Source of the DNA: Tahibacter aquaticus
Lineage (GTDB): Bacteria; Pseudomonadota; Gammaproteobacteria; Xanthomonadales; Rhodanobacteraceae
Reading direction: 5' to 3'
Assembly (NCBI RefSeq): GCF_004363655.1
Contig: NZ_SNZH01000020.1
Coordinates: forward strand, 62,001-126,000
DNA: 64,000 nucleotides
Positions 34,720 through 44,304 of this stretch are shown here, in pieces. The stretch's first letter is position 1, and every line of letters begins with the position of its first letter. The position numbers were made by a program, and so were the translations under genes. The notes beneath the pieces were generated by a model that saw only the letters and a list, made by a program, of their open reading frames with translations, was not told the origin of the DNA and did not search any database.

Positions 34720-35058
34720 TCACTCGCTTTTCGGCGCCGGCGGTGAGATCCCATTCGGCGAGACAGCGCCCAGCCGCGATAGCATCTCTTCGGTTGCCTG
34801 ATCGCGCACCGCGGCGAGCGCGGCCGCCGTCTCTGCGGTCTACCGTAACTGGCGTTCTCGCACGATGCCGGCGCGTGCCGCCGCCAGATCGGCGCGCAGC
34901 GCTTCACCGCAGAGCTGTTCCTACGCGTAACGTCCCTGCAGGCTGTTGTGCTGACAGGCGATCGGGCGAAGGGTTTGCAGCTCCCCTTCCAGACGCCGCT
35001 GCCACGAACGCAGCTCGCGCAGATCCTTGTCCTGCTGGCCGGTGTGCTCGGTGAGCCG
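34720..35058 (-). pseudogene. Degraded coiled-coil protein tail (KfrA-like plasmid/mobile-element protein)
   Basis: On the minus strand one frame encodes a continuous helical, coiled-coil-like sequence: LTEHTGQQDKDLRELRSWQR, RLEGELQTLRPIACQHNSLQ, then EALRADLAAARAGIVRERQL and TAETAAALAAVRDQATEEML, ending SPNGISPPAPKSE. It is interrupted by two in-frame TAG codons (after GRYA and after RERQLR). The heptad-rich, QAL-rich composition resembles C-terminal tails of KfrA-type DNA-binding proteins carried by mobile elements. No start or N-terminal domain is left. The family name is tentative; the decay is directly visible. Confidence 0.5.
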
Positions 35059-35063
35059 AGCAT

Positions 35064-35220
35064 TTAACGATGAGTGAGTTTGTAGACGAATTCGAGTCGC
35101 GCTTGACGGACCGTTAACGGGGAATTCGTTCCTCCGTCCTCGCTCTGGAAGGAGTTCAGGTTCGCGACGCCGGCGTCGTTCCGAACGGCGCTGTCGCAGA
35201 ATCGGTCAAGGTGGAAGTCT
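35064..35220 (-). pseudogene. Possible C-terminal fragment of an outer-membrane porin
   Basis: The minus strand encodes NDAGVANLNSFQSEDGGTNS followed by PLTVRQARLEFVYKLTHR and a stop. A terminal RLEFVYKL-type strand is typical of outer-membrane beta barrels such as phosphate-selective porins. The upstream part of the frame is not recognisable, so this would be a remnant. Weak evidence, from one terminal motif. Confidence 0.25.
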
Positions 35221-35507
35221 TCGACATTTCGGGGCGCCGTGGTTCGTTCGCCCGCGCGCGCGATGTCGCTCGGTGGCAAGCGACGGCGGTGTACGCCTCT
35301 CGCCGGCGTCACGCGACTCAGAAAAAACTGAGCGCGGTCAATGCGGGGGCTCGGTCGGTAGACCGAGCATCGTCTCGTCACCGGCCCCTGGGAACCTTCG
35401 GGACGAACCGGAGTCTCGTGGGGGTGCGATCGTCGAAAACAGAGCCTAAGCTGTTGCCGTCATCGTCGGTCTCATTGCCGCTCCCTTTGGACATCCGTCG
35501 TCTACCA

Positions 35508-35891
35508 ATGCCGTTTCGCTACCGCCGCCATCGTCGCTTGATAGCGCTTTTCGCGCTGATCGGACTGCTGTTCCAGCAGTTTGCGATGGCTGCGTACCGG
35601 TGTCCGCAGGAAATCGCCGTCGCGGCCGCACAGGCGACCGTCGAAACGACGCCGTACCAGATGCCCGACACGACAGATCAGGCGCGCTGCCACGAGCACT
35701 GCTATCCGACCACGCCATCGTCGGACCATGTGCCGGCGCCGACCGTCTCGCCGGCGCTACTGCCAGCGACCACGTGGTCGCGTGAATACGTGCGCCCGGT
35801 GCTACCGGACGACACCACGCAGGCGTACGCCCGTCGAGCGCGTGGGCAACCGCCGCCGGTGAGCATCCAGCACTGCACCTTCCAGATTTGA
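35508..35891 (+). CDS. Secreted small protein leading the metal efflux operon
   Basis: A 127-residue protein starting at ATG 35508 (earlier in-frame ATG gives a long unsupported N-terminus). MPFRYRRHRRLIALFALIGLLFQQFAMAAYRC is a clear signal peptide. The mature part has several cysteines and histidines (RCPQEIA, QARCHEHCYP, QHCTF) and Pro/Thr-rich linkers. Proteins of this kind often precede cus/czc efflux genes in this order and may bind metal in the periplasm. Located 67 bases before the outer-membrane channel gene. Confidence 0.6.
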   Translation: MPFRYRRHRRLIALFALIGLLFQQFAMAAYRCPQEIAVAAAQATVETTPYQMPDTTDQARCHEHCYPTTPSSDHVPAPTVSPALLPATTWSREYVRPVLPDDTTQAYARRARGQPPPVSIQHCTFQI

Positions 35892-35958
35892 GCAAGCCTC
35901 GCGGTTGATCGTGGCGCCGTGCTGTGCGCGGCCGTTTCGTCATTCCCGTGGAGTTCTC

Positions 35959-37260
35959 ATGCTGTCCCTATATCGTTTTCTCCCGCGCGGCTTCTGCCAG
36001 GCGCACGCGTCACTTCGTTTTCTTCTGGCCGTACTGACCGCCCTCGTTGCTGGCACGGCCGTGTCGGCGAACCTCATGTCCTTGTCGTTGATGGATGCTG
36101 TCCAGTCGGCCGAACGCCACGCGCCAGAATTGCGTGCGCGAGCGGCGGGCGTGACTGCCGCTGAAGCTGCGGTGGGTCCCGCCGGCCAGTTACCAGACCC
36201 CGAGCCCATCGTGGGTCTGCAGAACCTGCCGGTGACCGGCGACGACGCCTTCAGCACCACGCGCGACTTTATGACCATGCGCACGGTCGGCATCGCGCAG
36301 CAGCTCCCGCGGCGGGAGAAACGCCGCTTGCGCAGCGAACGCGCCGCGACCGATGTGGACCGTGAACGGGCCCTGTTGACGAACGAGCAGCTCGTAGTGC
36401 GCGAAGCCGTGGCGCGATCCTGGATTGCTGCGGCATCCGCCGAGCACCGCCTGACACTGCTGACCGCGCTGCAGCCGCGGGCCAACGCGCAGCTGGCCGC
36501 GGCCACCGCCGCGCTGACCGCCGGACGCGCGACGGCCGCGGAAGGCATCGCCGCACGTTCGGCGATCGCGACGTTGCAGGATCGCCTCGATGCCGCGCGG
36601 GCCGACCGCGACACGGCACGCACGGAACTGGCGCGCTGGTTGCCGGACCTGGGCGATCGTCCGCTCGGCGAACCGCCGGACTGGCGCGATCTAGGCGGCG
36701 ATCCCGAATCACTGGTGAGGAACATCGCGCACCACCGCGAGTTGCTGGCTTATGACGCCGCCGAACGTGCCGCTACCGCCGACGTGGCGCTTGCCCGGGC
36801 CGAGAAGCGGCCCGACTGGTCACTCGAGTTCGCGTACGCGCAGCGCGGACCGCAATTCTCCAACATGGTGTCGGTGCAGTTTCGGGTGCCGCTGGCGCTG
36901 TTCGCTGCGCATCGGCAAGACCAGCTCATCGCGTCGAAGCAAGCGCTGGTTACGCGCATTGACGCGGAGCGCCAGGCGGCCCAGCGCATGCACGGCGCCG
37001 AGTTGCGCAAGACGCTTACGACCTGGCGCAGCGCGGCCGATCGCCTGGCGCGCTATGAGCGTGAGCTGCTACCGCTGAGCGAAGACCGCGCAGACGCGGT
37101 AATTGCGGCCTACCGCGGCGGTCGCGGCGACCTCACCGCATCACTGCGCGCACTGGACGAAGCCACCGAGCAACGGCTGGCTTACACCGACCTGCAGAAC
37201 ACTCTGGGTCAAGCCTGGGCGACGCTGTATTTCGCGTTTCCGACGGAGCGAACGCCATGA
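35959..37260 (+). CDS. cusC: Outer membrane efflux channel (CusC/CzcC-type TolC family)
   Basis: A 433-residue TolC-family protein. The start at 35959 gives an export signal (MLSLYRFLPRG... ending TAVSAN). LSLMDAVQSAERHAPELRARA and the second copy SWIAAASAEHRLTLLTALQP with LQNTLGQAWATLYFAFP at the end show the internal duplication of long coiled-coil and barrel halves. PDPEPIVGLQNLPV is a CusC/CzcC-type feature. Outer-membrane exit duct for the CusBA pump that follows with a 4-base overlap. Confidence 0.85.
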   Translation: MLSLYRFLPRGFCQAHASLRFLLAVLTALVAGTAVSANLMSLSLMDAVQSAERHAPELRARAAGVTAAEAAVGPAGQLPDPEPIVGLQNLPVTGDDAFSTTRDFMTMRTVGIAQQLPRREKRRLRSERAATDVDRERALLTNEQLVVREAVARSWIAAASAEHRLTLLTALQPRANAQLAAATAALTAGRATAAEGIAARSAIATLQDRLDAARADRDTARTELARWLPDLGDRPLGEPPDWRDLGGDPESLVRNIAHHRELLAYDAAERAATADVALARAEKRPDWSLEFAYAQRGPQFSNMVSVQFRVPLALFAAHRQDQLIASKQALVTRIDAERQAAQRMHGAELRKTLTTWRSAADRLARYERELLPLSEDRADAVIAAYRGGRGDLTASLRALDEATEQRLAYTDLQNTLGQAWATLYFAFPTERTP

Positions 37261-38747
37261 ACCGTCTAACTCTGCTTCTCGCACTGCTCGTGGGTATCGT
37301 CATCGGCGTCAGCTCGACCTGGTGGCTCATTGGCCGTGGACACCGCGACATGCCGGCTGCGTCGCCGGCACCGACCGAGAAAAAAATCCTGTACTGGTAC
37401 GACCCGATGGTGCCGGCCCAGCACTTCGACCAGCCCGGCAAATCGCCGTTCATGGACATGGAGCTGGTCCCGAAGTACGCCAGCGACGGACCTGCCGACG
37501 CGGATACTGTGCGCATCGAACCGCGCCTCGTGCAGAACCTCGGCGTGCGCACCGCACTCGCGACGCGTGGCACGCAGGTGGCCTCGGTCCGTGCGACGGG
37601 GACGGTGACGTTCGACGAACGCGGCGTGGTGGTCGTGCAGGCGCGCGTCGCTGGCATCGTGGAGCACCTTGCCGTGCGCACACCGTTGACGACGGTCACC
37701 GCAGGCCAACCCTTGCTCACGCTGATTGCACCGGAGTGGACGGCCGCGCAGGCCGAGTACCTGTCGCTGCGCACAGCCCGCAGCGAGGGGCTGGATGCCG
37801 TGCGCGCGGCCGCGCGTCAACGGTTGCTGTTGCTCGGAATGAGCGAAGGCCAGATCCGTGCCGTCGAGCGCCTTGGGCGCGCCGAGGACCGGTTCACGAT
37901 CGTCGCGCCGCGTGCCGGCGTCGTCAGCGAACTGCTGGTGCGCGACGGCGCAAGCGTCACGGCCGGCTCACAGTTGCTGCGCATCAATGATCTCGACACC
38001 GTGTGGGTCAATGTCGCAATTCCCGAAGCGCAGACCGGCCGCGTCGCACCGGGCAATGCCGTGACGCTGGAACTCCCGGCATTCCCTGGCGAATCGCTCG
38101 CCGGCACCGTCGACACCTTGCTGCCCGAACTTGATGTCACGACGCGTACGCAGAGCGCCCGCATCGTCGTGCCGAACCCGACACGCCGCCTGGTACCCGG
38201 CATGTTTGCGCGCGTCGCCGTCACCGGCCGTGCCGCCGATGCAGAGCTTGTGCAAATACCGACTGAGGCCGTAATTGCGACCGGCGCACGCCGGGTTGTC
38301 ATCGTCGATGCCGGTGATGGCCGCTTCCGTGCGCAGGAAGTACGTGTCGGTCACGAAAGCGATGGCCGTACCGCGGTGCTCGACGGCGTAGCCGAAGGCG
38401 ACCGCATCGTGCTGTCCGGCCAATTTCTGATCGATTCCGAAGCAAGCCTCGCCGGTACGCTGGCGCGTCTCGATGCGTCGGACACGTCGCCGGCGCCAAG
38501 CACGCCGTCGCGGTACTCCGCCGACGGTACCGTCAAACGCATCGACGGCAGCACCTGGTCCATCGCGACCGACGCCATCCCCGCGTTGGAAATGGGCGAG
38601 ATGACCATGACTTTCGTGCGTCCCGAAACCGTGCCCGTCGATGGTCTTCGGGTCGGTCAGCGCGTGCGCTTCACCTTTGTGCGCAACGCTGACGACGCGT
38701 TCGAAATCGCAACGATCGCCGCGTTGCCGGCAGGAGCCACGCCATGA
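37257..38747 (+). CDS. cusB: Heavy-metal efflux adaptor CusB with C-terminal CusF-like domain
   Basis: A 496-residue periplasmic adaptor. After a membrane anchor ([20 protein letters not shown]) comes a heavy-metal-binding domain ([34 protein letters not shown]), then a HlyD-type barrel-sandwich and beta-barrel core, and finally residues about 420-490 ([40 protein letters not shown]) that match CusF, the periplasmic Cu(I)/Ag(I) chaperone with its W...M.M metal site. The fused chaperone indicates copper/silver specificity. Coupled to cusC and cusA by 4-base overlaps. Confidence 0.9.
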   Translation: MNRLTLLLALLVGIVIGVSSTWWLIGRGHRDMPAASPAPTEKKILYWYDPMVPAQHFDQPGKSPFMDMELVPKYASDGPADADTVRIEPRLVQNLGVRTALATRGTQVASVRATGTVTFDERGVVVVQARVAGIVEHLAVRTPLTTVTAGQPLLTLIAPEWTAAQAEYLSLRTARSEGLDAVRAAARQRLLLLGMSEGQIRAVERLGRAEDRFTIVAPRAGVVSELLVRDGASVTAGSQLLRINDLDTVWVNVAIPEAQTGRVAPGNAVTLELPAFPGESLAGTVDTLLPELDVTTRTQSARIVVPNPTRRLVPGMFARVAVTGRAADAELVQIPTEAVIATGARRVVIVDAGDGRFRAQEVRVGHESDGRTAVLDGVAEGDRIVLSGQFLIDSEASLAGTLARLDASDTSPAPSTPSRYSADGTVKRIDGSTWSIATDAIPALEMGEMTMTFVRPETVPVDGLRVGQRVRFTFVRNADDAFEIATIAALPAGATP

Positions 38748-41700
38748 TCGCGCGCATCATCCGCGGATCGATCGCGAATCGATTCCTCGTGTTGCTCGCG
38801 GCATTGTTCCTGGCTACCTGGGGCGTGTACGCCGTGCGGCAAACGCCGGTCGATGCGTTGCCGGACCTGTCGGACGTGCAGGTGATCATCCGCACGACCT
38901 GGCCCGGGCAGTCGCCACAACTGGTCGAGGACCAGATCACCTATCCATTGACGACGACGATGCTGTCGGTGCCGGGGGCCAAGACGGTGCGCGGCTTCTC
39001 ATTCTTCGGCGACTCGTACGTCTACGTGCTGTTCGAAGACGGCACAGACCTGTACTGGGCGCGGTCGCGCGTGCTGGAGTACCTCAACCAGGTGCAGTCG
39101 CGGTTGCCGCGCGACGCGAGCGCCGCGCTCGGCCCTGACGCCACGGGTGTCGGCTGGATCTACGAATACGCGCTGGTCGATCGCAGCGGTCAGCATGACT
39201 TGTCCGAGTTGCGCGCCCTGCAGGACTGGTTCCTTCGCTACGAGCCGAAAAGCGTGCCAGACGTCGCCGAAGTAGCGACCGTCGGCGGTATGGTGCGGCA
39301 GTACCAGATCGTGCTAGACCCGGACCGTTTGCGCGCCTACGACATCACGCAGGCCGCGGTGACCGAGGCTGTGCAGCGCGCCAACGGCGAAGCCGGTGGC
39401 TCGGCGTTGGAACTGGCCGAAGCCGAGTACATGGTGCGTGCGAGCGGTTATCTGAAAACGCTTGACGACTTCCGGATGATTCCGCTTAGCGTCGGCGCTG
39501 GCGGCGTACCGGTGCGACTGACCGATGTCGCGCGCGTGCAACTAGGCCCCGAGATGCGCCGCGGTATCGCCGAACTCAACGGCGATGGCGAAGTCGTCGG
39601 CGGCGTGATCGTGATGCGTTCGGGCAAGAATGCGCAGGCGACCATAGCCGCGGTCAAAGCAAAACTCGCGAGCTTGCGGGCGAGCCTGCCGGCCGGCGTG
39701 GAGATCGTCGAAACCTATGATCGTTCGCAACTGATCGGGCGCGCGATCGACAACCTGAGCGGCAAGCTGATCGAGGAATTCCTCGTCGTCGCGCTGGTGT
39801 GCGCCGTGTTCCTGTTCCACCTGCGCTCGGCGTTGGTCGCGATCGTCGCGCTACCGCTCGGCGTACTCGCCGCGTTCATCATGATGCACTGGCAAGGGCT
39901 CAACGCGAACATCCTGTCGCTCGGTGGTATTGCGATCGCGATCGGCGCGATGGTCGATGCCGCCATCGTGATGATCGAGAACGCGCACAAGCACCTGGAA
40001 GCCTGGCAGCACGCGCATCCGGACGACACGCTGTCCGCCGATGCGCGCTGGCGACTGATCGGCGACGCAGCAGCCGAGGTGGGGCCCGCGCTGTTCTTCA
40101 GTCTCGTCATCATCACTCTCTCGTTCGTGCCGGTGTTTACGCTCGAAGCGCAGGAGGGGCGTCTGTTCGCGCCGCTCGCGTTTACGAAGACCTACGCGAT
40201 GGCTGCGGCCGCGGGCTTGTCGATCACGTTGATTCCCGTGTTGATGGGTTACTGGATCCGCGGACGCATCCCGGAGGAGCGGGCCAATCCGTTGCCGCGC
40301 GCCTTGATCGCGCTCTACCGGCCGATCCTAGAGGTCGCGCTGCGAGTTCCCAAAGTGACTTTGTTAACTGCAGCGCTCCTGCTCGCGGCGACGGCATGGC
40401 CGATCAGCCGCCTCGGCGGCGAATTCCTGCCGCCGCTCGACGAAGGTGACGTGCTCTACATGCCGAGCGCGTTGCCTGGGCTGTCCGCCGGCAAGGCAGC
40501 GCAAGTATTGCAGCAGACCGACAAGATGATCCGCTCGGTGCCAGAAGTCGCCAGCGTGTTCGGCAAGATCGGCCGCGCCGAAACGGCGACCGATCCGGCG
40601 CCGATGGAGATGGTCGAGACGACGGTGCGCTTCAAGCCGCGCGATCAATGGCGCGCCGGCATGACGCCGGAAAAACTGATCAATGAACTCGACGCTGCGG
40701 TACGGCTGCCAGGTCTGACAAACCTGTGGGTGCCGCCGATCCGCAATCGTCTGGACATGCTCGCGACCGGCATCAAGAGTCCGATCGGCATCAAAGTCAA
40801 CGGCAGCGATCTGGCGGTCATCGACCAAGTGGCCACCGAGATCGAACAGGCGATCAAGACGGTGCCGGGGGTGACCTCGGCGCTCGCCGAGCGCCTGACC
40901 GGTGGTCGTTACGTCGACGTCGATATCGACCGCGCCGAGGCCTCGCGCTACGGCCTCAACATCGCCGACGTGCAGAGCGTCGTGAGCGCGTCAATCGGTG
41001 GCGAAACCATCGGTGAAACGGTAGAGAGGCGGCGACGCTTTCCGATCAGCGTGCGCTATCCGCGCGAATTACGCGACAGCGTGCAGAAGCTGCGCGACTT
41101 GCCGTTCCTGACGGCGGGCGGCGCGCAGATCACGCTCGGAAGCGTCTCGCGAATCGCGATCAGCGACGGCCCACCGATGATCCGCAGCGAGAACGCGCGT
41201 TTGTCCGGTTGGATCTACGTGGATGCACGCGGCCGTGATCTCGCATCGGTCGTGCACGACCTGCGCGAGCGCGTGGCTCGGGACGTGGTACTGCCAGCCG
41301 GCACGTCGATCACCTGGTCAGGTCAATTCGAGTATTTCGAGCATGCCATGGCCAAGCTGCGCGTCGTGATCCCGGCGACGTTGCTGATCATTTTCGTGCT
41401 GCTGTATATGACCTTTGGGCGCGTTGACGAGGCGGTAATGATCCTGGCCAGCGTGCCGTTCGCGCTGATCGGCGGGTTCTGGCTGATGTATACCTTGGGG
41501 CATGCGTTCTCGATCGCGACTGCGGTCGGCTTCATCGCGCTCGCGGGCGTGTCGGCCGAGTTCGGCGTGATCATGCTGCTGTATCTGAAACACGCCTGGG
41601 AGCGACGCCTCGCCGCTGGCGAACCGGCCACGCCGGACACGTTGCTCGCCGCGATCCGCGAAGGCGCGGTGCAGCGCGTGCGCCCGAAAGCGATGACCGT

Positions 41701-41926
41701 GGCCGTCATCCTGGCCGGCCTGCTGCCGATCCTCATCGGCACCGGCACCGGCTCGGAAATCATGCAGCGCATCGCCGCCCCCATGGTGGGCGGAATGATC
41801 ACTGCGCCGCTGCTGTCGATGCTCGTGATTCCCGTCGTCTTTCGGCTGCTGCGCGAGCGCTCGCTGCGTGCTTCTGTCGGTCTCGATCGATCTGCTTCTT
41901 CCCATGTGCCGGCGACGCCGGCGTGA
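38744..41926 (+). CDS. cusA: Heavy-metal RND efflux pump CusA-type
   Basis: A 1060-residue RND transporter. Seen: N-terminal helix [20 protein letters not shown], porter domain [20 protein letters not shown], helix 4 with the charged residues of the proton relay ([20 protein letters not shown]), [20 protein letters not shown], and the methionine-rich substrate path ([12 protein letters not shown]). Spans about 12 helices. The IENAHKHLE helix-4 form is the CusA/SilA type, so Cu(I)/Ag(I) export is favoured over Co/Zn/Cd. Confidence 0.92.
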   Translation: MIARIIRGSIANRFLVLLAALFLATWGVYAVRQTPVDALPDLSDVQVIIRTTWPGQSPQLVEDQITYPLTTTMLSVPGAKTVRGFSFFGDSYVYVLFEDGTDLYWARSRVLEYLNQVQSRLPRDASAALGPDATGVGWIYEYALVDRSGQHDLSELRALQDWFLRYEPKSVPDVAEVATVGGMVRQYQIVLDPDRLRAYDITQAAVTEAVQRANGEAGGSALELAEAEYMVRASGYLKTLDDFRMIPLSVGAGGVPVRLTDVARVQLGPEMRRGIAELNGDGEVVGGVIVMRSGKNAQATIAAVKAKLASLRASLPAGVEIVETYDRSQLIGRAIDNLSGKLIEEFLVVALVCAVFLFHLRSALVAIVALPLGVLAAFIMMHWQGLNANILSLGGIAIAIGAMVDAAIVMIENAHKHLEAWQHAHPDDTLSADARWRLIGDAAAEVGPALFFSLVIITLSFVPVFTLEAQEGRLFAPLAFTKTYAMAAAAGLSITLIPVLMGYWIRGRIPEERANPLPRALIALYRPILEVALRVPKVTLLTAALLLAATAWPISRLGGEFLPPLDEGDVLYMPSALPGLSAGKAAQVLQQTDKMIRSVPEVASVFGKIGRAETATDPAPMEMVETTVRFKPRDQWRAGMTPEKLINELDAAVRLPGLTNLWVPPIRNRLDMLATGIKSPIGIKVNGSDLAVIDQVATEIEQAIKTVPGVTSALAERLTGGRYVDVDIDRAEASRYGLNIADVQSVVSASIGGETIGETVERRRRFPISVRYPRELRDSVQKLRDLPFLTAGGAQITLGSVSRIAISDGPPMIRSENARLSGWIYVDARGRDLASVVHDLRERVARDVVLPAGTSITWSGQFEYFEHAMAKLRVVIPATLLIIFVLLYMTFGRVDEAVMILASVPFALIGGFWLMYTLGHAFSIATAVGFIALAGVSAEFGVIMLLYLKHAWERRLAAGEPATPDTLLAAIREGAVQRVRPKAMTVAVILAGLLPILIGTGTGSEIMQRIAAPMVGGMITAPLLSMLVIPVVFRLLRERSLRASVGLDRSASSHVPATPA

Positions 41927-41931
41927 CGTAG

Positions 41932-41952
41932 CTCGCGCGCCAAGCGCGCGAG
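41932..41952 (+). terminator. Terminator after cusA
   Basis: CTCGCGCGC (41932-41940) and GCGCGCGAG (41944-41952) form a perfect 9-bp stem with a 3-base loop, followed by TGCTTTGTT. It begins five bases after the cusA stop, so it probably ends the cusCBA operon. Confidence 0.65.
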
Positions 41953-41982
41953 TGCTTTGTTCCCAAGAAAGGAGGATTTCTC

Positions 41983-42441
41983 ATGGAACGTTCAACGCTC
42001 TCATTCGTCGTTGGTCTGCTGTTCTGGACGCTGGTTGCGACCTCGTCTGTCCATGCAACATCCTTGGCTCGCTCTCGTGACGGTTCGATCATGGCAATCG
42101 ACGGCGACAGGCTGATGAAGTGCTTTAGACATGCGCCGGTGCCTGCTGTCGGCGACCTCGGCGCTGAAGTCGCCGTGGCGGCGACCGGGGAGGAAGCGCT
42201 GCAATCGGCGCCGACGACACGCCCTACCGTGGTCCTGCTGGACATCGACCTACCCGACATCAGCGACTACGAAGTGGGTCGCCGCTTGCGGAACATACCC
42301 GAGATGAGTGCCGCGGTTGCCGGCTCGGACCGTGAAGCTCTGCTCGCCGCGATGCGCGGTCACGTGCTCGCCAAGGGCGAACTGATCGGCACGTTCCAGC
42401 GTCCGGCAGAACCGAAGCGACCCCGAGTCACCCGTTCGTGA
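41983..42441 (+). CDS. Chimeric protein: signal peptide joined to a degenerate response-regulator receiver
   Basis: A 152-residue frame with a near-perfect ribosome binding site (AAAGGAGGA eight bases before ATG 41983). Residues 1-27 (MERSTLSFVVGLLFWTLVAT...SVHA) form a signal peptide. Residues about 40-140 resemble a receiver domain: VAVAATGEEALQSAPTTRPT, VVLLDIDLPDISDYEVGRRL (Asp in the phosphoacceptor position), but the N-terminal acidic pair is reduced and the C-terminal KP motif becomes FQRPAEP. A receiver should be cytoplasmic, so export is contradictory. Likely a fusion of a cusF-like gene start with a decayed response regulator. Confidence 0.5.
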   Translation: MERSTLSFVVGLLFWTLVATSSVHATSLARSRDGSIMAIDGDRLMKCFRHAPVPAVGDLGAEVAVAATGEEALQSAPTTRPTVVLLDIDLPDISDYEVGRRLRNIPEMSAAVAGSDREALLAAMRGHVLAKGELIGTFQRPAEPKRPRVTRS

Positions 42442-42481
42442 ACCCCGCCGCCCCGGCTCCCTCGGTCGGAGCGGCGTTCAC
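42438..42481. terminator. Imperfect stem-loop after the chimeric gene
   Basis: GTGAAC (42438-42443) pairs with GTTCAC (42476-42481), and inner GCTCC/GGAGC extend the stem. It overlaps the stop codon of the preceding gene. Lacks a T-run. Confidence 0.35.
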
Positions 42482-42634
42482 TGCGGCCGCCCGAGCAATG
42501 CGCTCTTTTCCGTTGTGATTTAAGCAAATACCGCAACTTACCCGCCGCCGGATCGCCGCTTTCTTGCAGTGATGATCTGGCCCACGATCGCCGTGAGCAG
42601 GATGCAGCTGTTGGTCTCCACCCAGCCTGATGGT

Positions 42635-42898
42635 TCAGCCCGGTGTGGTTCGAGGATCCGATCCGTAGGTGAACTCCGTTTCGATGGAACCGTCTTCGCG
42701 GTGCACAACGCGCTGGGCGAGTTCGCCCCGGTTGGCGTGCTGGCGTCCGCGCCGTTCACCGTCCTGCCGCGCTTCATCCTTCGTGTTGAACGAAGCAACA
42801 CCATCGTCACCGCCCACTTGGCTCAAATGCCATTTTCCATCCGCGTTTCGATGCACCAAGTGGTAAACCGTGCGCGCACTTTTTTCTGCCCGATTCAT
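42635..42898 (-). CDS. DUF2188 family small protein
   Basis: An 87-residue protein. MNRAEKSARTVYHLVHRNAD, GKWHLSQVGGDDGVASFNTK and QRVVHREDGSIETEFTYGSD match the DUF2188 pattern (VYHVVP..GW.V...A....T..EA......A......VVHG.DG.I). GGAGA lies seven bases before the start. Small proteins of this kind occur widely in accessory DNA; function unknown. Confidence 0.7.
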   Translation of the reverse strand: MNRAEKSARTVYHLVHRNADGKWHLSQVGGDDGVASFNTKDEARQDGERRGRQHANRGELAQRVVHREDGSIETEFTYGSDPRTTPG

Positions 42899-42970
42899 GG
42901 GCGGTTCTCCTCTACAGCAACGTGCCTAAAGCGGGCGCCCGGGCTTGCGCCCTGGGCCGCTGAAAGCGAC

Positions 42971-43189
42971 TCAGCGGTTGGTACGGTCGCCCTTGTCCTT
43001 CATGCCACCGTCGGTCTGATTGCCCTGCCCTTGGCGCTGGCCGCGCTGATCGTCGTCTGACATGCGGCCGCCTTGCTGGTTCTTGGAACCGACCTCTTGA
43101 TCACGGCCCGGCGCGTTCTGCCCGGTCTGCTGGTTGCCGCCCTGCGTCTGCTGGTTCGGCTGGTTCTGCGATTTCTGGTTGGTCTGATT
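42971..43189 (-). pseudogene. Gln/Asn-rich small stress-type protein lacking its own start
   Basis: The frame encodes NQTNQKSQNQPNQQTQGGNQ, then APGRDQEVGSKNQQGGRMSD and a charged end DKGDRTNR. Such Gln/Asn/Gly-rich, GRDQDVG-containing small proteins are common in Xanthomonadales. No start codon precedes the repeat in frame with a ribosome site; instead the frame continues upstream into an AAA-ATPase fragment. It therefore seems to have lost its 5' end by recombination. Confidence 0.45.
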
Positions 43190-43602
43190 GGCGTGGATGT
43201 TGGCTAAATAGTCGCGCTGCTCGATCCGCTTCGAGCCCGCCTCTTCGACGGCTCCGCGCAACGTGTATTCGAGCGCCTCGCACAAACTGCTCTTTCCGCT
43301 GCCGTTTGGGCCGTGCAGAGAACGACTTTCTTGCTCAGATCGAAGGCCAGCGGCTCTTGAAAGCCACGGAACGGGCCAAGGGTCAGTGAGCGCAGCCGAA
43401 GCCATGGCCACTTCCCTTGGTCGGCCGTGTCGGTGAGTTCCGGAAGGTTCGCGTTCGTTGCCGCAAATTGTTGGCGGGCCAAGCGCGCCAAGAGCTGCGA
43501 ACGGTTGTTGTGCTGCCTGGCCATAGCGGCCACAGCATCGAAGTTCGCGAGCGTTAAGTTGGCCATGCTGCGCGCACTCTCAGGTGCTACGGGGTCGTTC
43601 AA
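43190..43602 (-). pseudogene. AAA/SMC-like ATPase N-terminal fragment with frameshift
   Basis: From ATG 43602 the minus strand encodes MNDPVAPESARSMANLTLAN, QLLARLARQQFAATNANLPE and LRLRSLTLGPFRGFQEPLAF, DLSKKVVL. The reading frame then shifts by one base (near 43318) and continues as LHGPNGSGKSSLCEALEYTL, RGAVEEAGSKRIEQRDYLAN. The second part is a Walker A loop (GPNGSGKSS) of an SMC/Rad50/RecF-type ATPase. One missing base explains the break. The rest of the ATPase is absent: the frame runs into a Gln/Asn-rich small gene. Such ATPases are frequent in defence and mobile DNA, but the fragment is too short to assign. Confidence 0.6.
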
Positions 43603-43831
43603 CCACGCACGAAGCGCTCAAAATCCTGTCTTGCGGTACCCGCCCTGCTTCCTGGACGCGGCTACGTTGCGTTGATGCGGCTTAGAGCCTGCCGTGCGCG
43701 CGCTATGCAGCGACAAATGGTTTCCAACGTCTGCTTCGGGTCTGAACGCTGCCCTTCTCTACCCACGATAACGCTCCCTAATCGACTATCCGGCTCCGTC
43801 GCAGGAACACTAAGATATCCGGCTTCGATCG

Positions 43832-44104
43832 CTAGAGGTTGCGCGTTAGCCACGACGAGCATTCGTCGTTGAAGCCCCGCCAAGCACCCTCCCCGGTTAG
43901 TCGAACTACCAACAGCTCGTCGTCGCTATCGATGAATTTCGCCAACGCATCCCGAATCACGGTGCTAGGGCCGTCATGCTTGACTATCCAAGTCGAATCC
44001 AGGCAGTGCCACCAGTCGGAGCCAACCTTCTTTATCGCCTCAATCAATGATGAGTAATCCTTACCCCTCTTGTTGAGGTCGTAGCCGATCAAGTAGGAAG
44101 CCAT
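43832..44104 (-). CDS. Cas2-like small protein (SinR group)
   Basis: A 90-residue protein. Start at 44104 (MASYLIGYDLNKRG) is preferred to 44110 because AGGAG lies six bases before it. The pattern YLIGYDLNKRGKDYSSLIEA, WWHCLDSTWIVK and DDELLVVRLTGEGAWRGFND matches small ferredoxin-fold proteins related to Cas2 and often annotated SinR. No cas1, repeats or other cas genes are nearby, so this is not a CRISPR locus; a stand-alone nuclease or toxin-like role is possible. Confidence 0.65.
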   Translation of the reverse strand: MASYLIGYDLNKRGKDYSSLIEAIKKVGSDWWHCLDSTWIVKHDGPSTVIRDALAKFIDSDDELLVVRLTGEGAWRGFNDECSSWLTRNL

Positions 44105-44304
44105 CCACATCTCCTATGACTTTGAAAGTCGAAGTTCGGAAACAGCAACGCATTTCGAAGGCGTCTCGCCGGATCCTCGATAAGCCTGCCTAATCGTCCA
44201 CTCTGCCGCTTGACCGAGCAAACTCTCAGGGCGCTCCTTGTGCAACGCAGCATCGGAATCTCTTCTTCTCCGACCAAGCTAGCGGCTTTTGATGCATCCT
44301 GCAC

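Noticed and set aside
43662-43883. Small minus-strand gene of 73 codons
   Set aside because: No ribosome binding site, no homology, overlaps the end of the Cas2-like gene.
43832-44104. CRISPR locus suggested by a Cas2-like protein
   Set aside because: No repeat-spacer array or other cas genes are visible nearby; the protein belongs to a stand-alone small-protein group.
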